Assembly: GCA_012295275.1 (NCBI GenBank)
Contig: CM022671.1
Coordinates: forward strand, 18,752,956-18,816,955
From: Chrysomallon squamiferum
Taxonomy: Eukaryota; Mollusca; Gastropoda; Neomphalida; Peltospiridae
DNA: 64,000 bases
Reading direction: 5' to 3'
Below the pieces are notes generated by a model. That model saw nothing but the letters and a program-made list of their open reading frames with translations, ran no database searches and was not told where the DNA came from. Below are positions 27,201 to 42,400 of the stretch, piece by piece (the first letter of the stretch is position 1; each line of letters opens with the position of its first letter). Position numbers and translations under genes: made by a program.

Positions 27201-30200
27201 TATGTCCTTTTTCATTTTAAACACTTATTTATGTTAAAAGTATAGATTCATTAAGAGACGTATTATACATTTTTCTGAAATTATGTCCTAAATTTATTGT
27301 TATACTTTGCATTTTGTTTCTGTTTGTTTTACAGTCCTTATGGTGGCATTAAAATAAAAACTTCAGCTGGTTATGGAAAAGGTACTGGTCCCATTCATTT
27401 TGGAAATCTAGCATGTACTGGTGAAGAGTCCAGTATTTTTGATTGTGTACATCCACGTTTTGGTTGCAGTCACAGTGAAGATATTGGGGTCAAATGTTTA
27501 GGAAACCAGTTACCCAAACCTGAAGGTAACTTTCTTAGAAGAATTGTAGCCATCAGTTTCCAAAAATACATTGCACAGAAATAATAGATCCGAATGTTTT
27601 TAAATATCTTTTTTTTTTAAATGCATGGCTTTATAACACATTTGCTAATGACACTTCCTGAATAAGATATTAGTTTCCTAATAGTTTGGTATTTTCCTAT
27701 TTTTGTTTGAAGCCACTGAAAAAAATATCCATAAACTGAATATCAGGTAGTACCTGGTTGTGTAGCCAGTTTTTAAAACAAATATTTTTGAAAGTGGTGT
27801 AGTGTGTTAATTATGTGACCATCAGGTATATCAAAAACAACTGAAATGAAAATTATACATAATCACAGATTTAAAATGTTGAATTATCAATCACACAGAG
27901 AATAACAAACAATTTTATACCTCTTTCAGATGTCCTAAATGAAGTATTGATCAGCAATCTTTTGATAATCAATACTACTGATGGCATCACCATTGATGGC
28001 AATGTATCAAGATTCGTAAATGTAACATCATCATATTCTTCAAAGCATGGCATCGTCTTTGATGGAAATCCAAAAGACAGATCAGATTATAATTTTGTTG
28101 GTGTAAATTCTTTTCTGAATGCTAAATCTGGTATTGGAATTTTCAGTTCCACTCTGGTTAATAACTTGAATATAACAATAACATCTTGTAACTTCAGTAA
28201 CAATGCAGAGTATGGGCTACACTTGTCAGCAATGCACAATATGACTTTATCAAACTGTGCTATTGAGAGAAATTCTATTGGGGGAGTGAATGTGGATAAT
28301 GCACCACAGTTCCATTTTGGTGTTTTGAACTCGAGCTTTACCAGAAATCAGAGGTTTGCTTTGTCAATAACAGACAAAACTACAGAAAAGAAATGGGCAG
28401 ATGTTTTAGTCAAGGACTGCATATTTCACAACCATAAAAGATATAGGTACTATTGGGATGACAGCATTATTGATATCACGATTCGTTATGGACGCTCTTC
28501 TCAAATTAGTATTGTAAACAATAATTTTACAAACAATGATAACAAAAACATTAAAATCACATTACCCAGGTATGAGAAAGCAAGTTACATTGCTATAATT
28601 AACAACACAGTGCAGCAAGCTAATAGAATAGTGTTTGAAATCACTGATGACAGATATTCTAAAAATGTGTTCATAGTTGCTAACAACACAATAATTAACA
28701 ATACAATGTCTTCTTCAGATTATCTTGGTTTATTTCATAACACAAAAAACTTAAATATATCGGGTAACCTCTTTAAGTTCAACAAAGTAAAATCACTGCT
28801 GAAAATGACTGGAGATGATAAGAATTCACCCAATATTTCAATTACCAACAACACATTTATCAATAACACTGTTAATAATGTTGTTCTAACATATCTCTAT
28901 GGCATTGTTGTGCAAAATAATACATTCAGTAATCCTGAATCTGGCTGTGAACTGAACACACCCAAATTTGACTCTCTCTTAACTGTGAATGCTCAGTATA
29001 ACTACTGGGGTCATGCCACATTGGAAGAAATTGTTGAAAGAATCTGTGGTTTTGATAGTCATATGGACAAGTGCATTGTACAGTATATCCCTTTCTACGA
29101 ATCGATGACCATGAAGAGATTGTCCTTCTCTGGCTTTGAAAATCCTTTGTATACTAAAGCCTATGGAGGAACTTTCTCTAAGGAGATAACATTTGATGCT
29201 CAAAGGTCCCCATTTCTGATTAGACGTTCAGTATACATTGGGTGAGTAGAATTATGTTTGATCATAGTCTTTAAATTTTGAAAAATGTAAAAATTGTTTA
29301 CAGAGTGAAAGAATAAAGCATTTTGCAAATAATTCATTACTAATAATTTATGTCTTTATCAAAGTTTCTTGATAGAATGATGCATTGCTTTGATCTTATT
29401 GATTTTGAAAGGTTAGATTCTACTTTTTATTTACTAATACATTTTTTATTTATGTATTTATTTATTTATTATTATTATTTTATTTATTTTTTATTTTTTA
29501 CAGGGTGGACAGACAACTAATTATAGAGAAAGGTGCCAAACTAATATTTGAAAAAAATCGAGGCATATATGTTGAAGGTTAATATAAATTATTTGTTTAT
29601 GTATTTTATGACTGTATAATTATTTTTTCATAATATTCTCTCCCAAAATGTTTCACATTCAGTCTAAATAAATAAATGTGTTTGTTTTTTTGAATTATTT
29701 AGGTCAGTTGACAGCTAATGGAACTAGGAAAGAGAAAATAATCTTTAAACCAGTAGAAAATGAAACATGGTATGGCATTATCTTCCCATATAGAATCAGT
29801 AAGTAAAATTATTTCAATATATATACACAAATAAATAAATGTATAACAACTCAATCATACTATACATTTGACAGAATTTTTTTTTTTCCATTAGTACATA
29901 AAAATATATTTTTATTTTATGTATATTCAATAGTTTTTTAAAAATTTGGATTCTTCTGTTTCCAGGTGATAATAATACTGGAATGTTGAATTTTTTAAGT
30001 TTTATATTTCTGTTGAAATATATTGTCAGTATTAAGTAAAGTTAGTGCGGCAGATAATATATGTCAGTGTAATACAAATGTATAACTGATATTTGTATCA
30101 GTACAATTATTATACAGTGAATCATACTGTAAAATACATGTCAATGTAATGTATTAAATGTTTGATATCAGTCTTACTCAATAATAAATTAAGTGAAATA

Positions 30201-33200
30201 AACAATGACGAATTATTACTTTTTCTCTTACATTACTTTCAATATATTAGCACACAGAATAAATAACAAGATAAGACTTGTGGGCAGAAACAGTTCCAAT
30301 GAGGGCAGAGTAGAGGTTCTACACAACTTCACCTGGTACACTGTTTGTGATGACAGATTTGGCAAGGAGGAAGCAGTGTTGATCTGCAATGATTTAGGAT
30401 ACAGGTATACATTTAATAAAAAATAATTCACTGTTAACTAAACTATTAGAACACAGATATAACTTTAACTTCAAGAATGAAAATGAAGTTATCTTTATTT
30501 AAAATATATATACTGTCATTTTACTAAAAAAATCTGTCAATTTATACATTTTACTTACAGCACTGGGTGTTATGTTAATGTAACTGGACAACATCTGTTA
30601 TCAAATATATTACACTGATATGTATTATCTAACACATCATCTAATTTTTTACAAAGATATTTATTACTTAATGTATTATCCTGACATCAGTTATCTAATA
30701 TATTACCCACACTTTCATTATCTGAAGTATTACACTAAGATCAAGTATGTATTACACCGACATGTTTTATTATATAATACTGACATTAGTTATCTAATGT
30801 ATTACACTGTCATCATTTGTCTAATGCATTACAGACATCAGTTAACTAATATATTGTACTGACATCTGTTAACTAATGTATTACATGACATCAAGTGTCT
30901 AATGTATTACACTGACATCACTTATCTAATGTGTATTACATTGACATCTGTTAACTAATATATTACACTGACATTTGTTCTGTAATATATTACATTCACA
31001 TCAGTTAACTAATGTATTACACTGACATTTGTTATTTAACATATTTGTTATTTAACTATATTAACATCAGTTACCTAATACATTAATAATGATTTCAAAT
31101 ATATTTTGTATAATGTACTAAACTTGTTTATAATATTAATATAATTATCAGTTCTAGAAATATTAAATACTATGGTTCAGCAAAGTTTGGTAGAGGCAGT
31201 GGGCCAATTTTGTTTGACTTAGGATGTACATCATATGACATCACACTTGATGAATGTCAGAAATCAGGATGGAGTACAACAAGATGTTCTCACAGTGAGG
31301 ATGCAGGAGTAAACTGTGGCAATGTGCTACTGAAAAAACAAAGTGTTGGCAGTAAGTAACAGGGAAAATTCTCCTTTAAATTTTACTGTAACAAAAATTT
31401 GTAATAGGTTTATTATTTTTATCTTTTAATAGTAACTTTAAATTTATGATTGAAATATAGAGGTTTCTTATTAGGTTTAGTAATATTTTTATAGCTAATA
31501 GGATTAACAAATGTAAAATGAGGTTTATAAATAAAAAGAAAATTAGTTTAAAAATGTAAAAATTTCTATATTAAAATGAATAATGTTCTTGTACTACAAA
31601 ACAATAAGAACAAAAAAATAAATATAAATAAATAAATAAATATGTGAATAAGTAAGTTAGTAAGTAAACAAGTAACTTGAAACAAATTCTTTATGGATAA
31701 ATTTAACCATATTCCAGTATCCTCAGTTATGTAGGGTTGTGATCTACACAATGGCTTCTCGGTATAATTTCTTTTTTGTTCTTTTTTTAAGTTGCAGATA
31801 TAAAAAATAATATTTTCACAAAATCACTAAGGTATGCTTATGTTAAAATGTTTAGAATAAAAAATGTTCTAAAACCTTAACTAAAGAAAACATTATTTAA
31901 TCAAAACTGCTGATAATATATATTTTTTTTTCTGTCAAATTTTAGTTTCCACCTTGGAGAATGCTATTATATCTGGATCACGTAAAGGAGTTGTTGTGAA
32001 TACAAACACACTTAATATTTCTAACTGTTACATTAACAACACTGTAGAGTCAGGCATCACACTGCAGACAAAGGTGCGCTGGTTGAATCTAAATGGTACA
32101 GTGATCACATCTAGCAAGCAACATGGAATATCTGCACAAGTAAACAAAAATTTACACATCAAAAATGGCACAGTTTCAAACAATGCAAAGAATGGAATCT
32201 TTGTATCTGGAAGTCATGGTGAATTGGTTGTTTCAGAAATGACTGTTGTTGGAAACAAACAACATGGAATTGCATTTGACATAGATAATAATGGACCACA
32301 TTTGTTAACAATTTCAGCATCTAAATTTTATAATCATTCAGTTGCAGCACTGTATGTAAATATTAAGTATTTTATTATACTGTTGCCATTTTAATTGACA
32401 ACAATAAATTTATAAACAATTCAGGAAAAAGTATTGATATTGAATCTTCATATAGGTATGACCACAACTATCTGAGAAATATTTCTTTACTTTCAAACAG
32501 CTTTATTCAGTCTGGAGCTGTTGCTATCAAAAGTCAGTACAGAACATCAGTGACAGTGAAGGACAACACAGTGACAAACTGCAGCAGTGGAGTCAGTTGT
32601 TACTTTACACTTGATGTTTATTCAGGAAGTTCTCAGAATAAACCAACCAATATTCTCATCTCCACAAATTCATTTTCTAATGTAACTGGGAAATGTGTTG
32701 TTTCATTAAAAACTAATACAAAACAGTTCCCTGGGAACTTTCAGTACAACCAAATTGTAGCTTCTAAAGCAGAAGAAGCAGCCATTCTTGTCAACAGTCC
32801 ATATATAAATCTGACATACAACATCTTAGATAATCCTAAAGCTGATTATGAAGTAAAGGTTCTTCAACAAGGAAGTGGAGTAATCCCAGCCACAAATAAC
32901 TGGTGGGGAACAACAAATGCTGAAAGAGTTAAAGATCGCATATTAGATAAACGGCAGGATCAACGACTATTCTCTGTTCAGTTTGAACCTTTTCTAGTTG
33001 ACCAGAAGTTTGACTGTTCACAAGTGAACAACTGCAGTGGTAAGGGAGAATGTGTTCGACCCAATGGATGCAGGTGTAAATCTGGCTGGACTGGTGCTGA
33101 TTGTACTTTGCATGACTGTTCTGAAATAGGCAGTTGTCATGGCAATGGCAAATGTATTGGGCCAAATGTGTGCAACTGTTCCACTGGATGGACAGGATCT

Positions 33201-36200
33201 TCTTGTGTGACAGCTACCTGTTTTGATGTTTCTAACTGCAGTGGTCCAGACAGGGGCCTGTGTATTCTACCTAACAAGTGTCATTGCTTGCCTCAGTTCA
33301 GTGGTGTTGACTGTTCACAGTGTTCAAAATACCACTGGGGTCCTAACTGCTACCCATGTCCTGTTTGCAAGCATGGACACTGTGATGTTCAAACAGGTAA
33401 AAGACCAATTAAGATTTTTTTAAAGTGGTGCATCTATCAGCTGTTTAGTTTTTATTGTCATTATTAACTTTCTAAATGATGAAGACAGTTATTTAATACC
33501 CCAAATTGATATGAAATATCCTTCCTTTCGAATAAACATTTAACTACAAATACTGTAATAGTTGTTCATGGAGCCTTAAGATTATTACATGTTCATAAAC
33601 ATAGACAAAAATATACACTTGTGCAGATTTGGAGTTTCCTATAAACCTTAATGCCTGCAGTATGTTGCATTCTGTTATGGAAAGCAGGTTTGAATCATCC
33701 ACTGTTCTCTGCAAAGATATTTAAACCAATAATTTTATTTAAACATAAATTTATAGTGGTACACAATTTATTCATCTTAGACATGTCATCATAGTGTATC
33801 ATAACAGAACTGGAGTATGATAAAATGATTTATTTAATAATATTGGAAAAGTGTTTTCTTATATGAATTTAATTTTTTTCAAAACCTAAACAAATTAATG
33901 TGAATCACAGCTTGCTTTGGTGTTGTGTAATTCTTATAATTATTAATTAGCACACTTTTTGCTTTAATGTTATTATTTTCTTGTAACTATCAATTACATT
34001 TTATTGTTATATTTTTTATTACTTCCAAAGGTGTTTGTGTCTGTGAATCAAAGAACTGGGCAGGAAGACTCTGTGACGAATGCAGTGAAACATTCTATGG
34101 TCCATTGTGTCTGCCTTTCACTAACATTTTGGACATAGTTCCAAACAGTGCACAAGATACAGGTGGGACATTAGTTCATGTGTGGGGACACAACTTTCCT
34201 GAGACTGATGGGCATGTATTCTATTGCAAGTTTGGAACTGATGTTGTTAATGGAAGTTGGATATCCAAACGTCATCTTACCTGTAAGAGTCCACAACACA
34301 AAGCCAGTGAGGTCTTTCTAGAAGTATCTCCAGATGGAAAAGATTTTACAAAAAATAAGGTACCAATTATTACCTGCTATCTTCAACATTACTTTATTGT
34401 TTTATCTGCAAAAACAGCACATAACTAGCTTTGGAAAATAATTATGAATCTGATATACTGATTCACATTTTGAAGTTATCACAGTATAATGATTAAGTAG
34501 TTGCAGTATAATATTTTAAAATTTTCAAAAGTAGCTTCAGTTCAGTGTATTTCAGTGTCTTTTGTTTTATTTATTTTATTTTTTTTATTCTTAATAAATA
34601 GAAAAAAAATAAAAATAAATAACACATCACAAATAATGTCCAGTTATAATAACATTCTCTAACATCAACTTTTCAGACATCATTTAGCTTCTACGCAGTA
34701 TGCCCTCCTGGAGCTTGCAATTCTGATAAAACACCTCCCCACGGACAGTGCATGTTTGGAGGATGTTTATGTAACCTTCCATGGAGTGGTCCTGACTGTT
34801 CTGTGGAACTCCTGGCACCTGTTATACAGCAGATGGGTAACCAGCAGATCCTGGAGGGAGACGAGTATCAAATGCAGATGAAGCTAAAACAGGTACAAAT
34901 AGTTTTCACAAACATTTCATTATCATTAACATTTTAGGATGTTGTTGTGGTTTTCCAGTGAGGACTTAAAATAAGCTCATCTAAGAAATCCATATGTTAA
35001 ATTAAATTAAGCTGACTGTACTAGAATTTAGTACTGCACAAGTAAAAAAAAATACACTTGAAGATTAGGTTAAATATTTACAGAATAGATTGCTCTGTTT
35101 GTAAAAACTAATTAACAGTTTGTGTCTTGTTCTTTAGGGCAGTCAACCCATCAAGTGGACTCTTAAATCACCACCAGTTGGGATGACAATAAGTTCCAAG
35201 ACTGGACTCATTCAATGGGAAAGAGCTATAGCTAGAAAAGATAGCCATAAAATAATTGTTATTGCAAGTAACATGATTGGCAGGGATGAGATTACATGGC
35301 AGATGATGGTTCCTCTGTCATACACTGCAACTATTGATGAAATTCTGCCAGGACACAGCTTTCCATTTCCAAAGACAGTTACTATCAAGGGTCATGTAAC
35401 ATTCTTACAGTCAACTTCACTTCTGGCTCTCATTGATGTCAAGTATGTTAATTTTATCTGTTACATAATACATCAGTATTTAGAAATTAATATTCCATTA
35501 TTTCAGTGACAAAGTTCCTAAACATCAATATTCTGTTGACTGTTTCATAGCACTGATAGATTTTTTTTTTTTAATAATTATTGATGTTAATTACATTGAT
35601 GCATGTAATACAGGTGGAATAGTAAGTCTTTTAGATATCTTTATGTTCAAATAATAATTTTTGTTTTATGTTAAAGAATAGATTGAAACTAAAATATCTG
35701 GCAGGAATATTCTTCCTGTAGTCTTCATCAGACAAGTATATTTTATGACTTACACTTTTCAGAATCATATATCAATATGTGTGATGTAGACATCATTTTG
35801 TTTTATATTATCTGTTATTGCTTAAATCTCATGAAGAACTGTTATAAAATGTAATATTTGAAAATTTTTAAAACATTGAAATGAAAGCTGCTGTACTTAA
35901 TAAATATTTTATTGTTGTTATTCTAATATAAATAATAAAAATATGAATGTATTTGCAGAGTGGAGAACAAGGGGACTATTAAAACAATTTCAGCTTATAC
36001 ATCACAGAGTGGTCAGAATTTGTTTGAGACTAAATATTACCCAAAACCTGATGACAGTGGACTTTTCCTTGTGGTATGTCAAGTTTCTTTCTAAAATTGA
36101 ATTCATGTTTAAGAAAAGTGGTCTGGACAGTTTTATTAATATTTAATGAACATAATACAGAACAAAAAATTATTTATATTGATAAAAATTATTCACAATA

Positions 36201-39200
36201 TTCTAATCATGTACAATGTCTTTATATCTTACTCCTGAAAGGGTTTATTACTCCACAAGAATGAAGTTGAAAAACAGTGGTTATTGTTCTCGCTTCTTTT
36301 CAAAACTGTAGGATGCCCGTCATCCAGCTGACAGTGGATTTTCAGAACAGACAAGGTGGACAGTTCAAGGAATGATCTGCAGTCCAAGCTATGTCTACAA
36401 GCAGGCTTACCTGGACACACAGACTGTATCATTTACTTCAGTAGCAAAACTAATCAACACAGGTGTTGAAGTCCTGGAGAACATTACTGCAATGGTCTGT
36501 AATTCTAGTCTTGTTTCAGTTTTTTTTCCAGTAAATGATAAATAAATTAATAAATAAATAAACTTAGATGAATAATTATTTTATTATTTTAAAAGTGATA
36601 ATGACTTTTCAAAAATGCCATTTAGTGACATTAATTTCACTTTATTCTTTGTTAATATTTTTTCAAAATGAAACTGCTTCACACTTTCACAGTATAATAT
36701 TTTTTTTCTGTTTTATTTTTTTCAGATAAGAGGGGTGTCTGGACCACTGACATATGCTGCTGTCAGGATAGAGTCTCTTACCACAGGTGATGGATCATCA
36801 GTTCTTGTGAATCAGTTGAAGCCAGGAACAAATGTTTCTTTTGATGTGGTTCTTAAAGCCTCTAGACCACTGAGAGGAACTCTTAGTATTGAATTCACAA
36901 CTCCCTCTCAGACAGTCACCAGCATGCGTTTAAATATTCAGCTCAATGTTAGAAGACCAGTGTTTGGACTTAGTCCATCTTTTCTGAAAGACAGCATACC
37001 TCGCGGGCAGCAGAAAACCTTTGAGGTTAATGTCACCAATTTAGGGGAAGTCCCTGCAACAAATGTCAAAGGCAGTACTCCCTTCTGATGGTCTGTTAAA
37101 TGTGGCCTCATTTGGAATAGCTTCAGGAGGAACAGAAACTGTTGAGCTAAGTCTGAAACCGGGGGAATCTGCAATATTGGTTCTTACAGCAACTGCTAGG
37201 TCTGATATGGATCTAGGAGAAACAACTGGAAACATCGCAATCAATTCTGACTTGGCAATGGCCTCTATGAATTATCATTTCTACATAACATCTCTCAACA
37301 AGCTGGACTTGAGGATTCGAGTTGAAGATGAATACACATATTTTGCCTCAGATAAACCATTGGTGTCAGGAGCAGAGATAACTCTTGTTAATCCACGTCG
37401 AGGAATCAATCTGGTGTTGTACACTACCAATCAAACAGGTTTCTTGAATTTTTCTCTCCCATTAGAACACAGAAACAGAAAAATGTTGTTAGAAAAATTA
37501 TTTCCAATGATTAATAAGATCTGTTGTCTTTCTATTTAATATAATTAGATATATTATAATTTGTACTTCTGAACATGTTGCATCTTGTGTAAATACAGTG
37601 TTTATTCTTGAATAATAAATTATAATATCAGGTATTAACAGTTTACAAAGATGAGCAATCTGTTTTAGATTTATAGCATAATATTATTTCATTGGTATGT
37701 TACAATAAGTCTTAATTCTTAGCTTTTTCATAAGATGAAACTTAAAATTTTTAGGTATTCGAATTTGGGTTTCAGTGGATGTTTTTAAAATGATCCATTC
37801 ACCTTGCAAGTAAAAGATTGTAGCTCAGAAATAATTATCCCTTAATTTTAACATTGTGAGTGTTTTTCCTGCAGGAGAAGTTGTGTTCACTAACATCACA
37901 GAAGATCAGTATACTCTGAGAGCCAAGGCTCCTGGTCATGCTTCGTACTCAGCTGTGATCCTTGCCAAAATGTCACAGAACAAAATGACCATCTTCCTGC
38001 AGCGCATAGCCGTCAAGTACACATGGACTGTCACCCCAACAACATTTGAAGACAAATATATTATAACTTTGGATTCTACTTTTGAAACCCAGGTAATACA
38101 CACAAGTAAGCTGCTACTAATGATGAAAGTGATGAGTAAATTCTTATATCATTGACTTTACATAGACATTATTGATTGTGGTTTTTTTGTTTAGTTTTGG
38201 CTGTTTTTTTTAAAAGAAAAAACCCAGTATATAACTCAACAATCTTTTGTACATATATAGAGACTGTAAATTATTTTGAAAAACAATTAACATACACATC
38301 TGATAGTATGCTTGATCTTAAATTCTAAATTTGTTGAGAAACAGTAATCTATTTATTGGTGGAGGGTCAAGACATGTATAAAACAATGTATGAATATAAC
38401 CTAAAATTAACTTTTGTATGTGCAGCATTGTTGATGCAATTAAATATTGAAAGTCGGCCTATGTTGCTGTGCAAGAAATACTGATGATCTTGTTGAAGGT
38501 GGGATAGCTTTGAAATTCCCAGAAGATCTATAATGACTCACAATTTTCTCTCTTAACAATAAACCAAAAATCTAATTTAAACAAACTGAATTTCAGGTAC
38601 CAATGCCCGTTGTTACAATAGAGCCAGTAGAAGTAAATATAATTCCTTATGAAGAAGGCAAAAAATCCGTGATCAATTTTTTGCTGACCAATCATGGACT
38701 GATACGTGCTGAGAATGTTCGCTTCAACCTTCCTAAATCCCATCCATCTTTGAAATTCATCCAGGTATGATTACACACTTATTTATTAGTTTGGTGCAGA
38801 TTTTAGCCATATATATATTTGCATGTATGGTCTTTCAATCAGATATATCCTTAGTGTAAGAAACAGCTTCAGAGTGCTTCCATTTAAGATATTGTATTCC
38901 CAAAAGTATTATTTCCATAACAGTGTGGTTTTCTTAATTTAATTTTATCTTATATATAAAACTAAAATTCACACAACAGATAATGATATTTTCATATAAA
39001 ATATATCCATTTTACGAAAAAATTTCACCTTAAAATAGATCCATTTCTGGAACAGTTTCACCTAAAATAGATCCAGTTCAGTAATCTTACATATGGTGCA
39101 TTTTTTCCATTGTGTTTTCATGTCCTATGTAATAACTATTTGATCTGCACCGATTCTGTACATAAAAAAATGCTTATGAGAAACCACCCAAATATTGTAT

Positions 39201-39401
39201 ATTTGATTTACTATGTATGTAACTGTCATATATTTAAAAGGCTGAATTGTTTATAAATGTTTGATTTGGATAAACCAAGCAGGAGACCAGTTTCTATTTA
39301 TTCTATTAAACTGATTTTAATAAAGAGCACTGAAGCAGACAAATTACTAAGGAGAAATTTTTATTTCTTATTTGACAGTAGTCCTGTGATGTTTATTATT
39401 A

Positions 39402-39442
<41 letters not shown>

Positions 39443-42400
39443 TTTTATTATTATTGTGATTACTATTATTTTATGGTTACTGTTACTGTTATTATTTTTA
39501 TTCTTAATATTAATAATAACATAATTCAGAAGACATTAAGCTCTGTTACAATTTTTGGTCTCTCCTGTCAAACATGTCAGTTTCCCAACAAATAAACAAA
39601 CGAACAAATAAAAAAAAAAAAAAAAAAAAGGTTAAATGACAGTTTCAGCTAGTAATATTCATACAAAAGCCTTATATTAATTGCAATTAAAAATGCCTCA
39701 TTGCAGACAGTTGACCCGATTGGTAACCTGGAAGCAAACACAAGCATCGTGGTACCGATTCGAGTGGAGCTAAAGAGTCGCACTAAGCGAAGTCTGGCAA
39801 GTGCTATATGTGGACTGAGAATGTTGTATGACTACTACTGTGGTGGAACACGCACACAGGGATCAGGTGTAACTTTGTCTCGTCAGTACCCTGGCAGGCC
39901 ACCATTACCCTGTGGTGGTGGTGGTGGTGGATGGGGAGGAGGTAGTGGGGGTGGATACATTGGGGTATCAGGTAAGATTTTCGATACATAGAATTCTGAA
40001 ACAGTATATATGCTGGTGGATGTTATCTGTGCATGTATGAATGTAAATAACTGTATGTATATGTGTATGTATTTGTATGTTTCTGTTTATTAACAATAGT
40101 TCTGGAAACAACATTTAATTTTTGTTTTTATTTTATTTTTACACAATTATACACCATCAGTATCAAATATAACTACCTACAACAACAACAGAAAAAACAT
40201 TAAACTGCACTCAGTGTTAATTTCCATATACAAGATGTTGAAACATAGCAGTTTAAAAAGTGCAATTAAAAGAGAGAGAGAGAGAGAAAGACCCACAGTT
40301 GTACAAAGTCCAGTAGAAGAACAATATTAAATTAAAAAAGGGACATATCTTTTTATGGTAAACTTTGAACTCTGTTTCAGGAGGAGGTGGCTCATCAGGA
40401 TCAGTGACTTCATCTAGTGTGACATACAATCCTGTAACACCACTCTCATGTGACTGTGCTAAAACTCTGATCAAGAGTTGTGCACTGGCTTATCTTCCAA
40501 TCCCAGGATGTACACTGGCTCTGAATGATCTTGTAACATCAACTTCTTTTGGAAAAGCTGTGGTTTCAACATTAGACACAGCCATGGCTTGTGTTATTGG
40601 AGTTATGTTCTCAGGTTATGGCTTTTTCTACACCACAATAAGGTAAATGGTTCAGTCAATAATTATTGTTTTAACATCTTCAATCATTTCACTATGGCAG
40701 AACTACATTAGGATAATGGCTTTATAACTTTGTATAAATATTCAGATATTATACCATATCTACACTAAAGTGAGGTAATGCCACATAGTTCACTTGAAAA
40801 CTACTGTGTGAATATATTCAGTCTAGGTGCTAAGTAATACCATACTAGAACTTTTATGGTGTCATAAAGTTAAGTTAATAACTGTTGTATGAATATATTC
40901 ACAACACTAAGATGATCACAAAATTCAGTTAATAACTCTAGTAAGAGTATATACCATTCTTAGATAATGGCCCCTTAGTAAATGTTGTATAAACATTCAG
41001 GCAATATCATTTTTTATTATTATTATGGAATTTAAAATAATAAATTGTATAATTTCACATCAGTGGGACATCATTTTATGATTTTGGTGTTCTTGGACAT
41101 TGTCCCCAAGCAAAAGGTTTCCCTAATTCAATACATGCAGCTGAATTTTATAAACCAGTGCCAGGACACAGAATAGAAAGGAAAAAATCTTAGCAACAAA
41201 TAAGGAAATAACCCTATGGCATTACTCCGTAAATGGGGTTATTCATATAAACTCTGTCACTTAAACATAGTCACCCTGAAATTTCCAAGACATTTTTTTT
41301 TTTTAAAGTGATTATTGTTATATATGTTTCTTTAATATTTGTAAATTTTTTCACAGATGTGTGATAGATATTGCTGATAACTGTGATAACCTGAGTCGAA
41401 AACGTCGAGATGTTAGTTCAGAAATAGTAGGCGAAGTTATCAGAACATCTCAAGTTTTCTACAATTATCTCAACATAATGGAAGAGATATTTGGTGACAC
41501 AAAGATGTAAGCAAAATTGTGTTTTTGTATAAAATTTTCAGCTGTTTGGTATAAATATCTTAAAATATTAAATTATTTTATACAAATAATTTGAAATATT
41601 CAGTTATCTGTTAAAAATCAGTGTTAAAATATACAGTTATTTGCTAGAATTAACTGTTTTAAATATGCAAATGTATACTGAAAATAACTTGTGGAAGAAC
41701 AATATATTTACCAATTTGTTTTCATTCACTGATGCAATCTTTGATGTAATCTCAACAAAATTATTTTATATTTGTGGGATTTTTGTTTTTTTAAGGCAAT
41801 GTTTTGATTTAAGAATAATTAAATTATAGAGTATTTTCAAAACATGGCCATTAATTTCAAGCCATTTGTTTTATTTTAACATTTACATTTTTATAATTTT
41901 AATCTGACTTTTGAAATTTTGAGCATTCCAAAAAAATGTTTAGCATCAAGTATGGAAAATCATAAAAATGTCTGAAAAAAGACACCCTGAGTTAATATCT
42001 GATTTATTGTTTGCAGGTTGGACTTTGGTGATAAATCTTGGTACAATGGATTCAAGCTGGCCATAGCTGAGAGCAGCAGTTTGGGAATATTGTTGACGAA
42101 ATCTGAAGTTTCTGCTATAACAGCATCATACAATGAAAGCAAGGCTGCCACGCTACACAAATACTTACTGCGTTGGAACAGTACGATGACAGCCTGGAAG
42201 AACGGCTCTCTGAGTACAATGAAACCTAGTTCTGACATCATGTCATACAGCAAGCTGAACTCACTCTTTAGTCAGTATAAGACAGACACAGAGAAAGCCA
42301 AAGAGGTGAATAATGAAGACCAGTGTATTTATTTTATTAAAGCAGTAAATTAATATCCATAGGTTTATTAAAGCAGAAAATTAATGTTTAGTTTTATTAA

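Noticed and set aside
30580-31090. CRISPR-like regular repeats
   Set aside because: The units are degenerate and contiguous with no unique spacers, and the DNA is animal intron.
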